DNA from: Planctomycetota bacterium
GTDB lineage: Bacteria; Planctomycetota; Phycisphaerae; UBA1845; CAIVHJ01
Assembly (NCBI GenBank): GCA_022565195.1
Contig: JADFJZ010000119.1
Coordinates: forward strand, 1 to 5,924
Length of the DNA: 5,924 bases
Reading direction: 5' to 3'
Shown here: positions 1 through 5,924 of the stretch, in pieces
Numbering within the stretch: position 1 is the first letter of the stretch
How the letters are laid out: each line of letters opens with the position of its first letter
Program-made: the position numbers and the translations under genes
The notes under the pieces: generated by a model
Told to the model about the DNA's origin: nothing
Databases searched by the model: none
Seen by the model: the letters and a program-made list of their open reading frames with translations, nothing else

Positions 1-1553
1 AAGCTGTCCTGCTCGAGTTTGCGGTAGGAATCAAAGTCGGCGTCGTCCGCAGTCTGCATGTCGATCCAATAGTCCGCCGAGTCGTATACGATTTGACCGG
101 TTGTTTGCTTATCGCGGTTGTTGTTTCCGATCCGGTTAATAAGCATCGGAACATTTCCAGGGTAATTGTCGCGAACATACTGCACCGGCACCCGACCGTA
201 CCACGCTTGCCCCGGCTCGTTGGAGATCTTCATTACAAGAAAGTCCTCCAGTGGCTCGGGGAAGTCACGGTTACCATCGCCGTTGGTATCGTTGAAATCG
301 TCCACGTCGCCCAGAGTGATCACAGTGGCGTTCGTGTACGAGTAGCAGTTTATTAGGTCAATGTCGTTAGCGTTCAGTATCACGGCCGGCTCAAAAATTG
401 CGTCATAATACAAGTCATTATCCAAATCGCGGAATCGCTCTCCCGGCGTAAATACGGGGAAGTAGAATGGTGGATTGAAGCCCGGAATCACATCGGGATC
501 ACAAGCCGGCATGCCGTACTGCCCGCAGGTACAGTTCCCGTTGGTGTCTTCATTAACGATGTCGAAATTGCCGTCCCCGTCCAAGTCCTCGTTATCACTT
601 AAATCGCCATCGCAGTTGACGTCCGCGTGCATGAATCCGTCGGCACCTACCAGGCAGCTGTCGCCAGGTAGACAAGGCAGACATGTTTCACCCGCATCCA
701 AATAGCCGTCCGCGTCAACATCTTCAGAAAGCACATCCTCCTGGCCGTTGCCGTTGCAATCCTCCGAATCCGGATCCCAAATCCCATCGCCGTTGCCACA
801 GATCTCGTCCTCCGGGAGGAAGTCGATCGCACAGTTGCCGTTCACATCCTCATTAGTGAGGTCCGCCAGGCCATCGAGGTCCAGATCTTCCACGCCGAGA
901 TCGATCCGGCCATCCCCGTCCAGATCTTCCGTGCCGGCTCCGCTGACACTGGGGTGGTTGTCCGGAATAGCCGGCTGGGGATTCAGTTCGTCGGCCATTG
1001 CCGTGTTGGTAAAATCGGTCTCATAATAGACGAGGAATTCGCGCAGCTCTTCGCCCTCACCGAACTGGAAATCGGGAGCATTGTTCAAGTCAAAATAGCC
1101 GATGCCGTTCGAATCAGTCGACGGGCTGAAAGCCGCTTCGATCGTGTCGACATCGGCCCGTGTCGTTTGAACGTCGCCGATGACAGGATACTGCGGCCAG
1201 GGCAATTCCGGAGTCGCCATCACCTTACCGACCACGTGGACGATCCCGCAGGAGATTTCTTCCCAATACTCCGCGAACGATCCGAATTCGTCGCTGTCCT
1301 CGTTGCCCGTAAAGAAGCCGGTTGGATTGCTGTCCGAGAAATAGAAATGTTCGACGTCGGCAGCACCGGGGAGAGACGTGGGCGGCGTACCCCCGGTCTC
1401 CACGAACGAGCGCGGCATGTTGGCCAGGAAGATGATGAACTTGCGCTCTTCCGCGAAGCCGGCCACGGCGGTGAACAGCGGCCAACTCAACAGGGCCACC
1501 GCGGCGACGTGCCGGGCTAACCGTTTGCTTGTGATGTATGAACGGAGTTTCAT
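1..1553 (-). CDS. Secreted M6-metalloprotease-like protein with calcium-binding Asp/Asn/Gly repeats (3' end beyond the window)
   Basis: The frame is open without a stop from the ATG at 1553 to the left edge: 517 codons, C-terminus missing. Residues 1-34 form a signal peptide: basic start (MKLRSYITSKRLARH), hydrophobic core and a likely signal-peptidase site after AGFA, before EERK. Residues 37-47 (RKFIIFLANMP) and 91-111 (G-S-F-A-E-Y-W...G-I-V-H-V-V-G-K-V) resemble the start of M6 proteases such as immune inhibitor A, where a beta strand 'vlvilvdFpD' is followed by 'S.rdyY.e.SyGk....G.v'. Residues about 209-331 carry repeated acidic motifs such as DLDGDGRID, DVNGNC, DCNGNGQED, DVDADGYLD and DLDGDGNFD, typical of EF-hand-like or thrombospondin-3-like calcium loops; another, DTNGDGNRD, is at 422-430. 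No HExxH zinc motif appears in the visible part, so peptidase activity is unproven. A strong Shine-Dalgarno sequence sets the start. Family assignment is from remembered patterns. It could instead be a non-catalytic surface protein. Confidence 0.8.
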   Translation of the reverse strand, partial: MKLRSYITSKRLARHVAAVALLSWPLFTAVAGFAEERKFIIFLANMPRSFVETGGTPPTSLPGAADVEHFYFSDSNPTGFFTGNEDSDEFGSFAEYWEEISCGIVHVVGKVMATPELPWPQYPVIGDVQTTRADVDTIEAAFSPSTDSNGIGYFDLNNAPDFQFGEGEELREFLVYYETDFTNTAMADELNPQPAIPDNHPSVSGAGTEDLDGDGRIDLGVEDLDLDGLADLTNEDVNGNCAIDFLPEDEICGNGDGIWDPDSEDCNGNGQEDVLSEDVDADGYLDAGETCLPCLPGDSCLVGADGFMHADVNCDGDLSDNEDLDGDGNFDIVNEDTNGNCTCGQYGMPACDPDVIPGFNPPFYFPVFTPGERFRDLDNDLYYDAIFEPAVILNANDIDLINCYSYTNATVITLGDVDDFNDTNGDGNRDFPEPLEDFLVMKISNEPGQAWYGRVPVQYVRDNYPGNVPMLINRIGNNNRDKQTTGQIVYDSADYWIDMQTADDADFDSYRKLEQDS

Positions 1554-2151
1554 GGACGAGCTCCTCCTGTGGAGTTTTGGTCCTGATTACGGCTTCTATA
1601 CTGATTCCATACAGTAGCAGTTTCTAATGCGAGGTGCGCCGGGCCGGCCGCGCGAACGACAACCGTCGCCCCTGACGTGGCCGAAGTAAGAAATCCGGGC
1701 AGTTTGTCTGCGGCTTCCACGATAATGCAGTACTCCCGGGCGACACAGCCAATGGTTCAAACCATCGGTATGTCGCCATCAGAATTGTGGGCGCGTGCAA
1801 GTGACCATCAAGGCCTGCAAGCGACAATTGTGCATCCCTACGCTTCTAATGATATTCGCCCTGTGAACAAAAGCCAATGCGCCGTAAGCATTTATGTGCG
1901 TCCTGAAAGCCGATAACTCGCTGGATTGATGCCCCACGGGGCCTGCGGGCCACTCCGGGGCCGTTCTCCCCGCCAAGGACTGTCGCCGGCCCTCCATCAA
2001 CGTGGGGCTGGGGACACCCGCCGCGGTCGCTTTTTGCGAGCCAACCGCCCGTAGCGAATGGCCGATTCAAGCTCGGGCCAGTTTGGAATGGCGACTTCCT
2101 CCCGACCATTAACGATGGGAAGCCCTCTCCGGCCTGTTAAGATGTACGCCA
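1554..2151. other. Intergenic spacer of about 600 bases, no convincing gene
   Basis: This stretch separates the divergently oriented secreted-protein gene (minus) and tRNA-Leu (plus), so it should hold promoters for both. Short open frames occur on both strands (for example 1677-1916 plus and 1846-2109 minus), but their translations show no recognisable family, are low in complexity and overlap one another. Small symmetric elements are visible: ATGGTT-CA-AACCAT at 1752-1765 and GCCCC-AC-GGGGC at 1931-1942. Neither is followed by a T run, so neither is a classic terminator. A weak -10-like TATAGA lies on the minus strand at 1595-1600, upstream of the secreted-protein gene. A TAAGAT lies at 2138-2143, just before tRNA-Leu. 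No clear -35 partner is seen for either, so no promoter is called. Confidence 0.6.
1563..1568 (-). promoter_or_regulatory. Strong ribosome binding site for the secreted repeat protein
   Basis: The minus strand reads AGGAGG here, a perfect Shine-Dalgarno core, 9 bases before the ATG at 1553. It fixes the start of the secreted protein. It also confirms that the minus strand, not the overlapping plus-strand frames, is the coding one. Confidence 0.85.
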
Positions 2152-2233
2152 GCGCGAGTGGCGGAATTGGCAGACGCGCAGGACTTAGGATCCTGTGGGG
2201 CAACCCGTGGGAGTTCGAATCTCTCCTCGCGCA
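2152..2233 (+). tRNA. tRNA-Leu, anticodon UAG
   Basis: An 82-base class II tRNA that folds fully by eye. The acceptor stem is GCGCGAG (2152-2158) with CTCGCGC (2226-2232), and the discriminator is A at 2233, as usual for Leu. The anticodon stem is CAGGA/TCCTG around the loop CTTAGGA, giving anticodon TAG (2186-2188), which reads CUA and related Leu codons. A long variable arm (GGG-CAA-CCC core, 2196-2208) confirms the Leu/Ser/Tyr class. The T arm is GGGAG-TTCGAAT-CTCTC with one G-U pair. CCA is not encoded: GTG follows the discriminator, so CCA must be added enzymatically. It lies 86 bases before the likely methyltransferase start on the same strand with no obvious terminator between. Confidence 0.97.
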
Positions 2234-2319
2234 GTGGCGTGAACCGTTGTTCGGGAAGTGTGAAGCTCAGAAACGAAGAGCTGTTGGCAACGACCGATGA
2301 GGACGGGGCGCCCCAGAGT

Positions 2320-3135
2320 ATGCCTGTGCATTCGATCTTCTGTTGTGACAATCTCAAGTTGCTGCAGCAGCAGCCGGATGACTCGATCGACTTGATCTAC
2401 ATCGACCCCCCTTTCTGCACCGGTCGAGAGCGCTCACACCGCCGCACTGCCAACCTCTTTGAAGACCGTTGGTCCGGCGGACTGGATGAGTTTTTGGAGT
2501 TCCTCGGTTTGCGCCTAAGACAGATGCGTCGCGTGCTCCGGCCGAGCGGCACCATCTATGTTCATCTCGACTGGCATGCCTCCCATTACGTCAAGATCCT
2601 CATGGACAAAATCTTTGGATATGACAACTTCCTTAACGAAGTGATCTGGCACTACCGGACAGGCGGAGTTTCAAAGCGGTGGTTCGGCCGCAAGCACGAT
2701 ACAATACTTGTCTACGCGAAGGATCGCGGGCAGCACACTTTCAATGTCCAGCGTGACGGATCATTTCGCACGAAGGGTCTGATGACCGATGCGGACGGCC
2801 TACCATACAAGACCACACGGAACGGCCGGCTGTACTTCGACAAAGACGGTCCAGCGGTTACAGACGTGTGGGACATTCCCTTTCTGAGCACGGTCGCACT
2901 GGAACGCACGGGTTATCCCTCCCAGAAACCCAAGGCCTTGCTCAGGAGGATCATCGCGGCGAGTTCTGACGAAGGGCAACTCGTGGCGGATTTCTTCTGT
3001 GGCTCCGGGACCACGCTGGTTGTGGCCGCCGAAATGAACCGGGCCGTTCTCGGTTGCGACATCAACCCCGAGGCCGTCCGTATCGCAAACAGCCGCTTGA
3101 AAGACACATTCGCTAAGCCCGTTTCGACAGCATGA
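2320..3135 (+). CDS. Orphan beta-class DNA methyltransferase (N6_N4_Mtase family), probably adenine-N6
   Basis: With the ATG at 2320 the product is 271 residues. It transfers a methyl group from S-adenosylmethionine to a base in a specific DNA site. Catalytic motif IV, DPPF, is at residues 29-32 (context IDLIYIDPPF); DPP-type motifs are typical of adenine-N6 enzymes. The variable stretch at about 136-191 would be the target-recognition region. The SAM-binding half follows: YPSQKP near 199-204, motif I DFFCGSGTT at 224-232, and GCDIN near 245-249 (motif II acidic residue). The order IV, recognition region, X, I defines the beta class. Start choice: the frame stays open back into tRNA-Leu (GTG at 2158), but that part only translates the tRNA. 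ATG 2320 places the usual short N-terminus before motif IV, though its ribosome site is poor; TTG at 2284 is possible. No restriction enzyme or specificity subunit is nearby, so it is probably a solitary methylase. Confidence 0.88.
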   Translation: MPVHSIFCCDNLKLLQQQPDDSIDLIYIDPPFCTGRERSHRRTANLFEDRWSGGLDEFLEFLGLRLRQMRRVLRPSGTIYVHLDWHASHYVKILMDKIFGYDNFLNEVIWHYRTGGVSKRWFGRKHDTILVYAKDRGQHTFNVQRDGSFRTKGLMTDADGLPYKTTRNGRLYFDKDGPAVTDVWDIPFLSTVALERTGYPSQKPKALLRRIIAASSDEGQLVADFFCGSGTTLVVAAEMNRAVLGCDINPEAVRIANSRLKDTFAKPVSTA

Positions 3136-3228
3136 TTTATGAAGAGCGAACTTGACGAAGAGCCGTCGCCGGTGCGTCGTTCAAGGCCGAGGATTGTTTG
3201 CCGTTCCCCGCGGTAGGCCTGCCATGAG

Positions 3229-3254
3229 CGAGTCCGCCGCAGGCGGGCGACTCG
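3229..3254. repeat. Strong imperfect inverted repeat (hairpin) just past the tRNA-Ala 3' end
   Basis: CGAGT (3229-3233) pairs with ACTCG (3250-3254), and CCGCC (3234-3238) pairs with GGCGG (3242-3246) over a GCA loop. This gives ten G+C-rich base pairs with a three-base bulge (3247-3249). It lies two bases beyond the tRNA-Ala discriminator on the minus strand and about 90 bases after the methyltransferase stop on the plus strand. It may act as a processing signal or weak terminator for either, but neither side has a T run. It could also be one copy of a dispersed palindromic repeat. Confidence 0.5.
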
Positions 3255-3256
3255 AA

Positions 3257-3329
<73 letters not shown>

Positions 3330-3373
3330 ATTGAATGATCAGCAGCCAATCGAGGCCGCCAAAGGAGCGCAAG

Positions 3374-4585
3374 TTATCCTGTTATCGCGGGTTTTTCAAC
3401 CTTGATTTGTCTGAGTCGCGGCCAGGAGCGCGTCGCCCTCATGTACAAGGGGCGGACCAGCAACCGGGCCAATCGCCACAGGTGGGCGCAGGCCGGCCAG
3501 CCGGGATGCCGCCAGGGATACACGCCGCCCATGTGGTCGCGATCCGGAAACATCATGGCCCACAGGTAGCCCAGCCGAAATCGCACGCCCGGCGCCGTCA
3601 GCATGTTCACGGCAACGTGCGCCAGCGGGTGGGCGCTGTCACGCGGCGCCTGGGCCAGCACCAGACGATCTCGCCATGCGGCATGACAAGAGAACTCGGC
3701 AACTCGATCCCGCAACTTGACGTCGTCGAACAAATCAGCAGTTTGGCTCAGTGCCCTCTGCACCGCCAGCGACAAACTCCACGCTGTCGCTTTCTCTTGA
3801 ACCTTTCTCCAGTCGATGCGGTCGGCGTGAGCCTGGACAAAACGGAATATGTCGTAAAGCCAAAGCAATCGAACATTGCCGTGGATGGTCGAGTGAGCCG
3901 CAAGGTGAATGACCATGTTCTCGTTGGATGGATGAAGCACGTCAACACCGTCCATTTTCGCTCGGATTGGATCGTCCCACATTCCATCCACTGGCACTGT
4001 CTGCATGTATCGCAGTGGGCGAAACAAGTGTGCGTGTACTTCGAGCCGGCATCGCGGTGGGCCGGGAATCTCATATTCTCGTTCGTAGTAATATCGCGGG
4101 AAGAAATCGCGCCGGACAAGTGGCCGACCGGCGCGGCACCCGGCACTCATGAGCAGTTGATCGGCTGCGGAAACATCCGCCGGGCGGACAAGGATATCGA
4201 TGTCCGTCATGGGCCTGAGTTCGGGGCGGTCGTACGTTGAGAGATTCAAGGCAGCGCCCTTGAGCACCAAGAAGGGTAGATGTGCCTCATTGAGCCTTGA
4301 GGCCAGAGTTGCAAACGTCCGAACCGCGCCAAGATTCTCGCCTGCGGCATGCGTGGCTTGGAGCTGCAACATCCGCTCATGGTCTGCATCAATGTTCAGC
4401 GACAGCTCTTGGATTGCTTGTAAGAACAACCCCGCCGTGCGGGACTTTAGCGCTGCCTTGACTTGATTGGCGGAGCAAGGTCCGTCCTTGGCTTCTCTGA
4501 GGCTCATGAGTGACGGGTCAACTGCGAGTACCGCTGCGAGGAGGCGGATCGGATCAGTTCGGTGATGGTCAGCGCTGCCGTGCAT
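3374..4585 (-). CDS. Nucleotidyltransferase family protein (NTP_transf_5 / PF14907-like), last gene of the PqqD-kinase operon
   Basis: With the ATG at 4585 the product is 403 residues; a GTG directly before it (4588) would add one. Numbered from that GTG, the catalytic core shows FLVLKGAAL (106-114), then the double-aspartate motif TDIDILV (128-134, D129 and D131, expected metal ligands of the polymerase-beta-like fold). A possible third carboxylate is in LEVHAHL (E183). The helical motif HLAAHSTIHG...LLWLYDI (228-247) is typical of this family. Such enzymes transfer a nucleotide from an NTP to an unknown acceptor. There are no membrane segments, so it is probably cytoplasmic. AAAGGA at 4596-4591 overlaps the stop of the kinase gene and sits 5 bases before the ATG, favouring that start and indicating translational coupling. 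The substrate is unknown; its neighbours suggest a peptide- or protein-modification role. Family assignment is from recognised motifs, not a search. Confidence 0.88.
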   Translation of the reverse strand: MHGSADHHRTDPIRLLAAVLAVDPSLMSLREAKDGPCSANQVKAALKSRTAGLFLQAIQELSLNIDADHERMLQLQATHAAGENLGAVRTFATLASRLNEAHLPFLVLKGAALNLSTYDRPELRPMTDIDILVRPADVSAADQLLMSAGCRAGRPLVRRDFFPRYYYEREYEIPGPPRCRLEVHAHLFRPLRYMQTVPVDGMWDDPIRAKMDGVDVLHPSNENMVIHLAAHSTIHGNVRLLWLYDIFRFVQAHADRIDWRKVQEKATAWSLSLAVQRALSQTADLFDDVKLRDRVAEFSCHAAWRDRLVLAQAPRDSAHPLAHVAVNMLTAPGVRFRLGYLWAMMFPDRDHMGGVYPWRHPGWPACAHLWRLARLLVRPLYMRATRSWPRLRQIKVEKPAITG

Positions 4586-4590
4586 CACAG

Positions 4591-4596
4591 TCCTTT
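4591..4596 (-). promoter_or_regulatory. Ribosome binding site of the nucleotidyltransferase, overlapping the kinase stop codon
   Basis: The minus strand reads AAAGGA, 5 bases before the ATG at 4585 and only 2 bases before the GTG at 4588. This supports the ATG as the start. Its first two bases lie inside the kinase stop codon TAA (4597-4595), so ribosomes finishing the kinase could re-initiate here. Confidence 0.65.
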
Positions 4597-5491
4597 AGGC
4601 GACGTGCTGCCGCGCCTTGTCGATTTCACATTGCCCGGACACAAGCGATTCAAGGGCGTCGCAGGATTCCTCGACCGAGCCGAGATTGAACTCGAAACAC
4701 TGCGCTTGGCGAGCAAGGGCCACGGCGGTATCAAACGCTTGTCGGCCAAGGTTCTCAGTGTTCAGGCCGCAACGATAGAGGGTCATCGCCGCCTCAGGTG
4801 CGGTGAGTCGACTCCATCGCAATGGCATGTTGGTACGCCGCGACAAAAAGAGCACCGACTTGACCGGGCAAGGCCCCCCTATTCCGCCGCTGCCGGCTTC
4901 CGTCGGCGTCACGTAAGCGAACTGTCGCATACGCTTGCCATCGGACCACTCGCCCGAAATCAGCGGTAGATTGAGTTCTTGGATATGGTCGCGGCCGGCG
5001 TTCTTGATGCTCAGTGCCTTAGGGAACGGGTAGACAAGCAGTGATTGGGGCTCGATCAGCGCGAATTCGTCACAGAGATAGCTCCAGCCGCGGGCCATCA
5101 ACGCCGCCGCCAACGTCGACTTGCCGGTGCCCGATTTTCCTGTGAAAACCACGGCGCGGTTTTGGTACGACATCACTCCGGCGTGCAGTTGAAAGAACGT
5201 GTTTTGCGTCAGCATTGTTTGATGATTGAGGGCGGCTTCAAGCTGGGGCATCACGCCCCGTTCATCGCGGCCGGCGACATAAGCCTCTCCGTTACACTGC
5301 ACGACGTACTCCGCAGCAGCCCATGGCTTGGCCTTTCGCCGCACGATCTTCATGTGCAGCGCCGTGTCGCAGGGATCCTCTGTTCGATAGCAACCATAGA
5401 TGCGATCGAACACGCGCACGCATTCCTCCGAGCACGATTGGAGACTGACTGCGACGACTCCGATGCGATAATGGCGGGTTTCAGTGGTCAT
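4595..5491 (-). CDS. HPr-kinase-like P-loop kinase (HprK-related kinase A type)
   Basis: The product is 298 residues. The central nucleotide-binding core is clear: FFQLHAGVM (99-107), the Walker A loop GKSGTGKST (118-126), then ALMARGWSYLCDEFALIEP (130-148) with the acidic pair D141/E142, and YPFPKALSIK (154-163). This LHA...GKSGTGKSTLAAAL..RGW.YL.DE pattern belongs to proteins related to the C-terminal domain of HPr kinase. I do not see the arginine/glycine-rich signature loop of true HprK/phosphorylase, and no HPr or PTS gene is present, so the target is probably not HPr. Related kinases phosphorylate a serine of lasso-peptide precursors (paeninodin type), and others sit beside PqqD-like genes. 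The gene follows the PqqD-like gene by 30 bases and precedes the nucleotidyltransferase with only 6-9 bases between. The ATG at 5491 lacks a clear ribosome site; coupling from upstream may serve. The acceptor is unknown. Confidence 0.9.
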   Translation of the reverse strand: MTTETRHYRIGVVAVSLQSCSEECVRVFDRIYGCYRTEDPCDTALHMKIVRRKAKPWAAAEYVVQCNGEAYVAGRDERGVMPQLEAALNHQTMLTQNTFFQLHAGVMSYQNRAVVFTGKSGTGKSTLAAALMARGWSYLCDEFALIEPQSLLVYPFPKALSIKNAGRDHIQELNLPLISGEWSDGKRMRQFAYVTPTEAGSGGIGGPCPVKSVLFLSRRTNMPLRWSRLTAPEAAMTLYRCGLNTENLGRQAFDTAVALARQAQCFEFNLGSVEESCDALESLVSGQCEIDKARQHVA

Positions 5492-5521
5492 GGGGATTCG
5501 ACCGGCAAGCGGAGGCTGACG

Positions 5522-5794
5522 CTATGCGGCGGGTATGCCCGTGAGTAGTTGCTCCTCCTTTAACTGCTCCAGCACGGTCCGGGCGTCCTGCAGGGCGGTG
5601 TCGAACTCGACTTCGAATTGTTCCGTGAGCACCCGCGCTATGTCTTCAAGCGAGCGCGTGCCATCGCAAAGCTCCCAAATGAGGGTGGCGCTCACGTTTA
5701 GTCGGTGCGTGCGATCGACGACCGGATCATAAACGAGCACTTCATCGTCCATGCCGTGTTGAATCAAATGATCCATTTTTCTGGGTCTGGCCAT
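5522..5794 (-). CDS. PqqD family peptide-binding protein, first gene of the operon
   Basis: The product is 90 residues, the usual size for a stand-alone PqqD. Diagnostic positions are VLVYDPVVDRTHRLN (19-33), then SATLIWELCDGTRS (35-48), then a helical C-terminal half (DIARVLTEQF 51-60, DARTVLEQLKEEQLL 70-84). This is the winged-helix RiPP recognition element fold, which binds the leader of a ribosomally made peptide and presents it to a modifying enzyme. Here the probable partners are the kinase and nucleotidyltransferase directly downstream, but neither a radical SAM enzyme nor a lasso cyclase is visible. The start at 5794 is the longest ATG; a second ATG at codon 7 (5776) has no better ribosome site. 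The family call is strong; the identity of the client peptide is unknown. Confidence 0.9.
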   Translation of the reverse strand: MARPRKMDHLIQHGMDDEVLVYDPVVDRTHRLNVSATLIWELCDGTRSLEDIARVLTEQFEVEFDTALQDARTVLEQLKEEQLLTGIPAA

Positions 5795-5924
5795 GATCCG
5801 TCTCGGCGTAGTTAGGAATCAAAACCGGAACGCCCGTCGCGGACGCTTACTCAGGCGGGCTGGGGCCTGCCGTTAGCCCGGTTACCGCAAGTGCCGTTCG
5901 CGCCGAAACGCTCCACACGATCGG
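5795..5924 (-). other. Upstream region of the PqqD-kinase-nucleotidyltransferase operon, unassigned
   Basis: These 130 bases precede the PqqD-like gene on the minus strand. All three minus frames are open from the right edge for a short way, ending at stops at 5882-5884, 5851-5853 and 5847-5849. The C-terminus of an upstream gene could therefore end here, but the sequence does not say which frame, if any, is coding. No recognisable family, promoter or terminator was found. Confidence 0.35.

Noticed and set aside
203..930. CRISPR array or DNA-level tandem repeat in the acidic region
   Set aside because: The repetition is at the protein level (DxDGDG motifs); the DNA has no regular repeat-spacer pattern.
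954..1520. Plus-strand frame of 188 codons opposite the secreted protein
   Set aside because: The minus strand has a signal peptide, ordered repeats and a perfect ribosome site; the plus frame is its shadow.
1677..2109. Overlapping short frames in the spacer on both strands
   Set aside because: None shows a domain, signal peptide or good ribosome site, and they contradict one another.
2158..2319. N-terminal extension of the methyltransferase frame starting at GTG 2158
   Set aside because: The first 26 or so codons translate the tRNA-Leu gene (MAELADAQDLGS-type artefact), and the rest lacks methyltransferase similarity.
3335..4240. Plus-strand frame of 301 codons opposite the nucleotidyltransferase
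   Set aside because: The minus strand carries a recognisable family with conserved catalytic residues and a ribosome site; this frame matches nothing.
4562..5548. Plus-strand frames opposite the kinase gene
   Set aside because: They show no family features, while the minus strand encodes an intact P-loop kinase.

Overview
The window looks like chromosomal DNA from a GC-rich, free-living bacterium, most likely a member of the Planctomycetota. That placement is an inference from gene types: a secreted protein rich in acidic calcium-binding repeats, and a PqqD / HPr-kinase-like / nucleotidyltransferase gene set. There is no rRNA or other marker that would fix the taxonomy. Neither tRNA gene encodes its CCA end.

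Layout. Positions 1-1553 (minus strand) hold the first 517 codons of a large secreted protein. It has a signal peptide, an N-terminal region resembling M6 (immune inhibitor A-like) metalloproteases, and a long stretch of Asp/Asn/Gly calcium-binding repeats. The rest lies beyond the left edge. Positions 1554-2151 are a roughly 600-base spacer with no convincing gene. A tRNA-Leu(UAG) follows on the plus strand (2152-2233), then a beta-class DNA adenine methyltransferase gene (2320-3135, plus) with no restriction enzyme beside it. A tRNA-Ala(CGC) lies on the minus strand (3257-3329), with a strong hairpin just past its 3' end.

Positions 3374-5794 (minus) form a compact three-gene operon, in transcription order: a PqqD-like peptide-binding protein, an HPr-kinase-like P-loop kinase and an NTP_transf_5-type nucleotidyltransferase. 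The kinase and nucleotidyltransferase genes are nearly contiguous, and the ribosome binding site of the second overlaps the stop codon of the first. The last 130 bases (5795-5924) are the operon's upstream region and cannot be assigned.

How the genes fit together. The operon is the most interesting part. A PqqD-like protein normally presents a ribosomally made peptide to modifying enzymes. HPr-kinase-like proteins phosphorylate lasso-peptide precursors in some bacteria. PF14907-type nucleotidyltransferases accompany such kinases in some clusters. The set therefore suggests peptide or protein modification by phosphorylation and/or nucleotidylation, but no precursor, cyclase, protease or transporter is visible here. 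The methyltransferase appears to be an orphan lying between two convergent tRNA genes. Its start codon is easily misplaced because the reading frame stays open into the tRNA-Leu gene.
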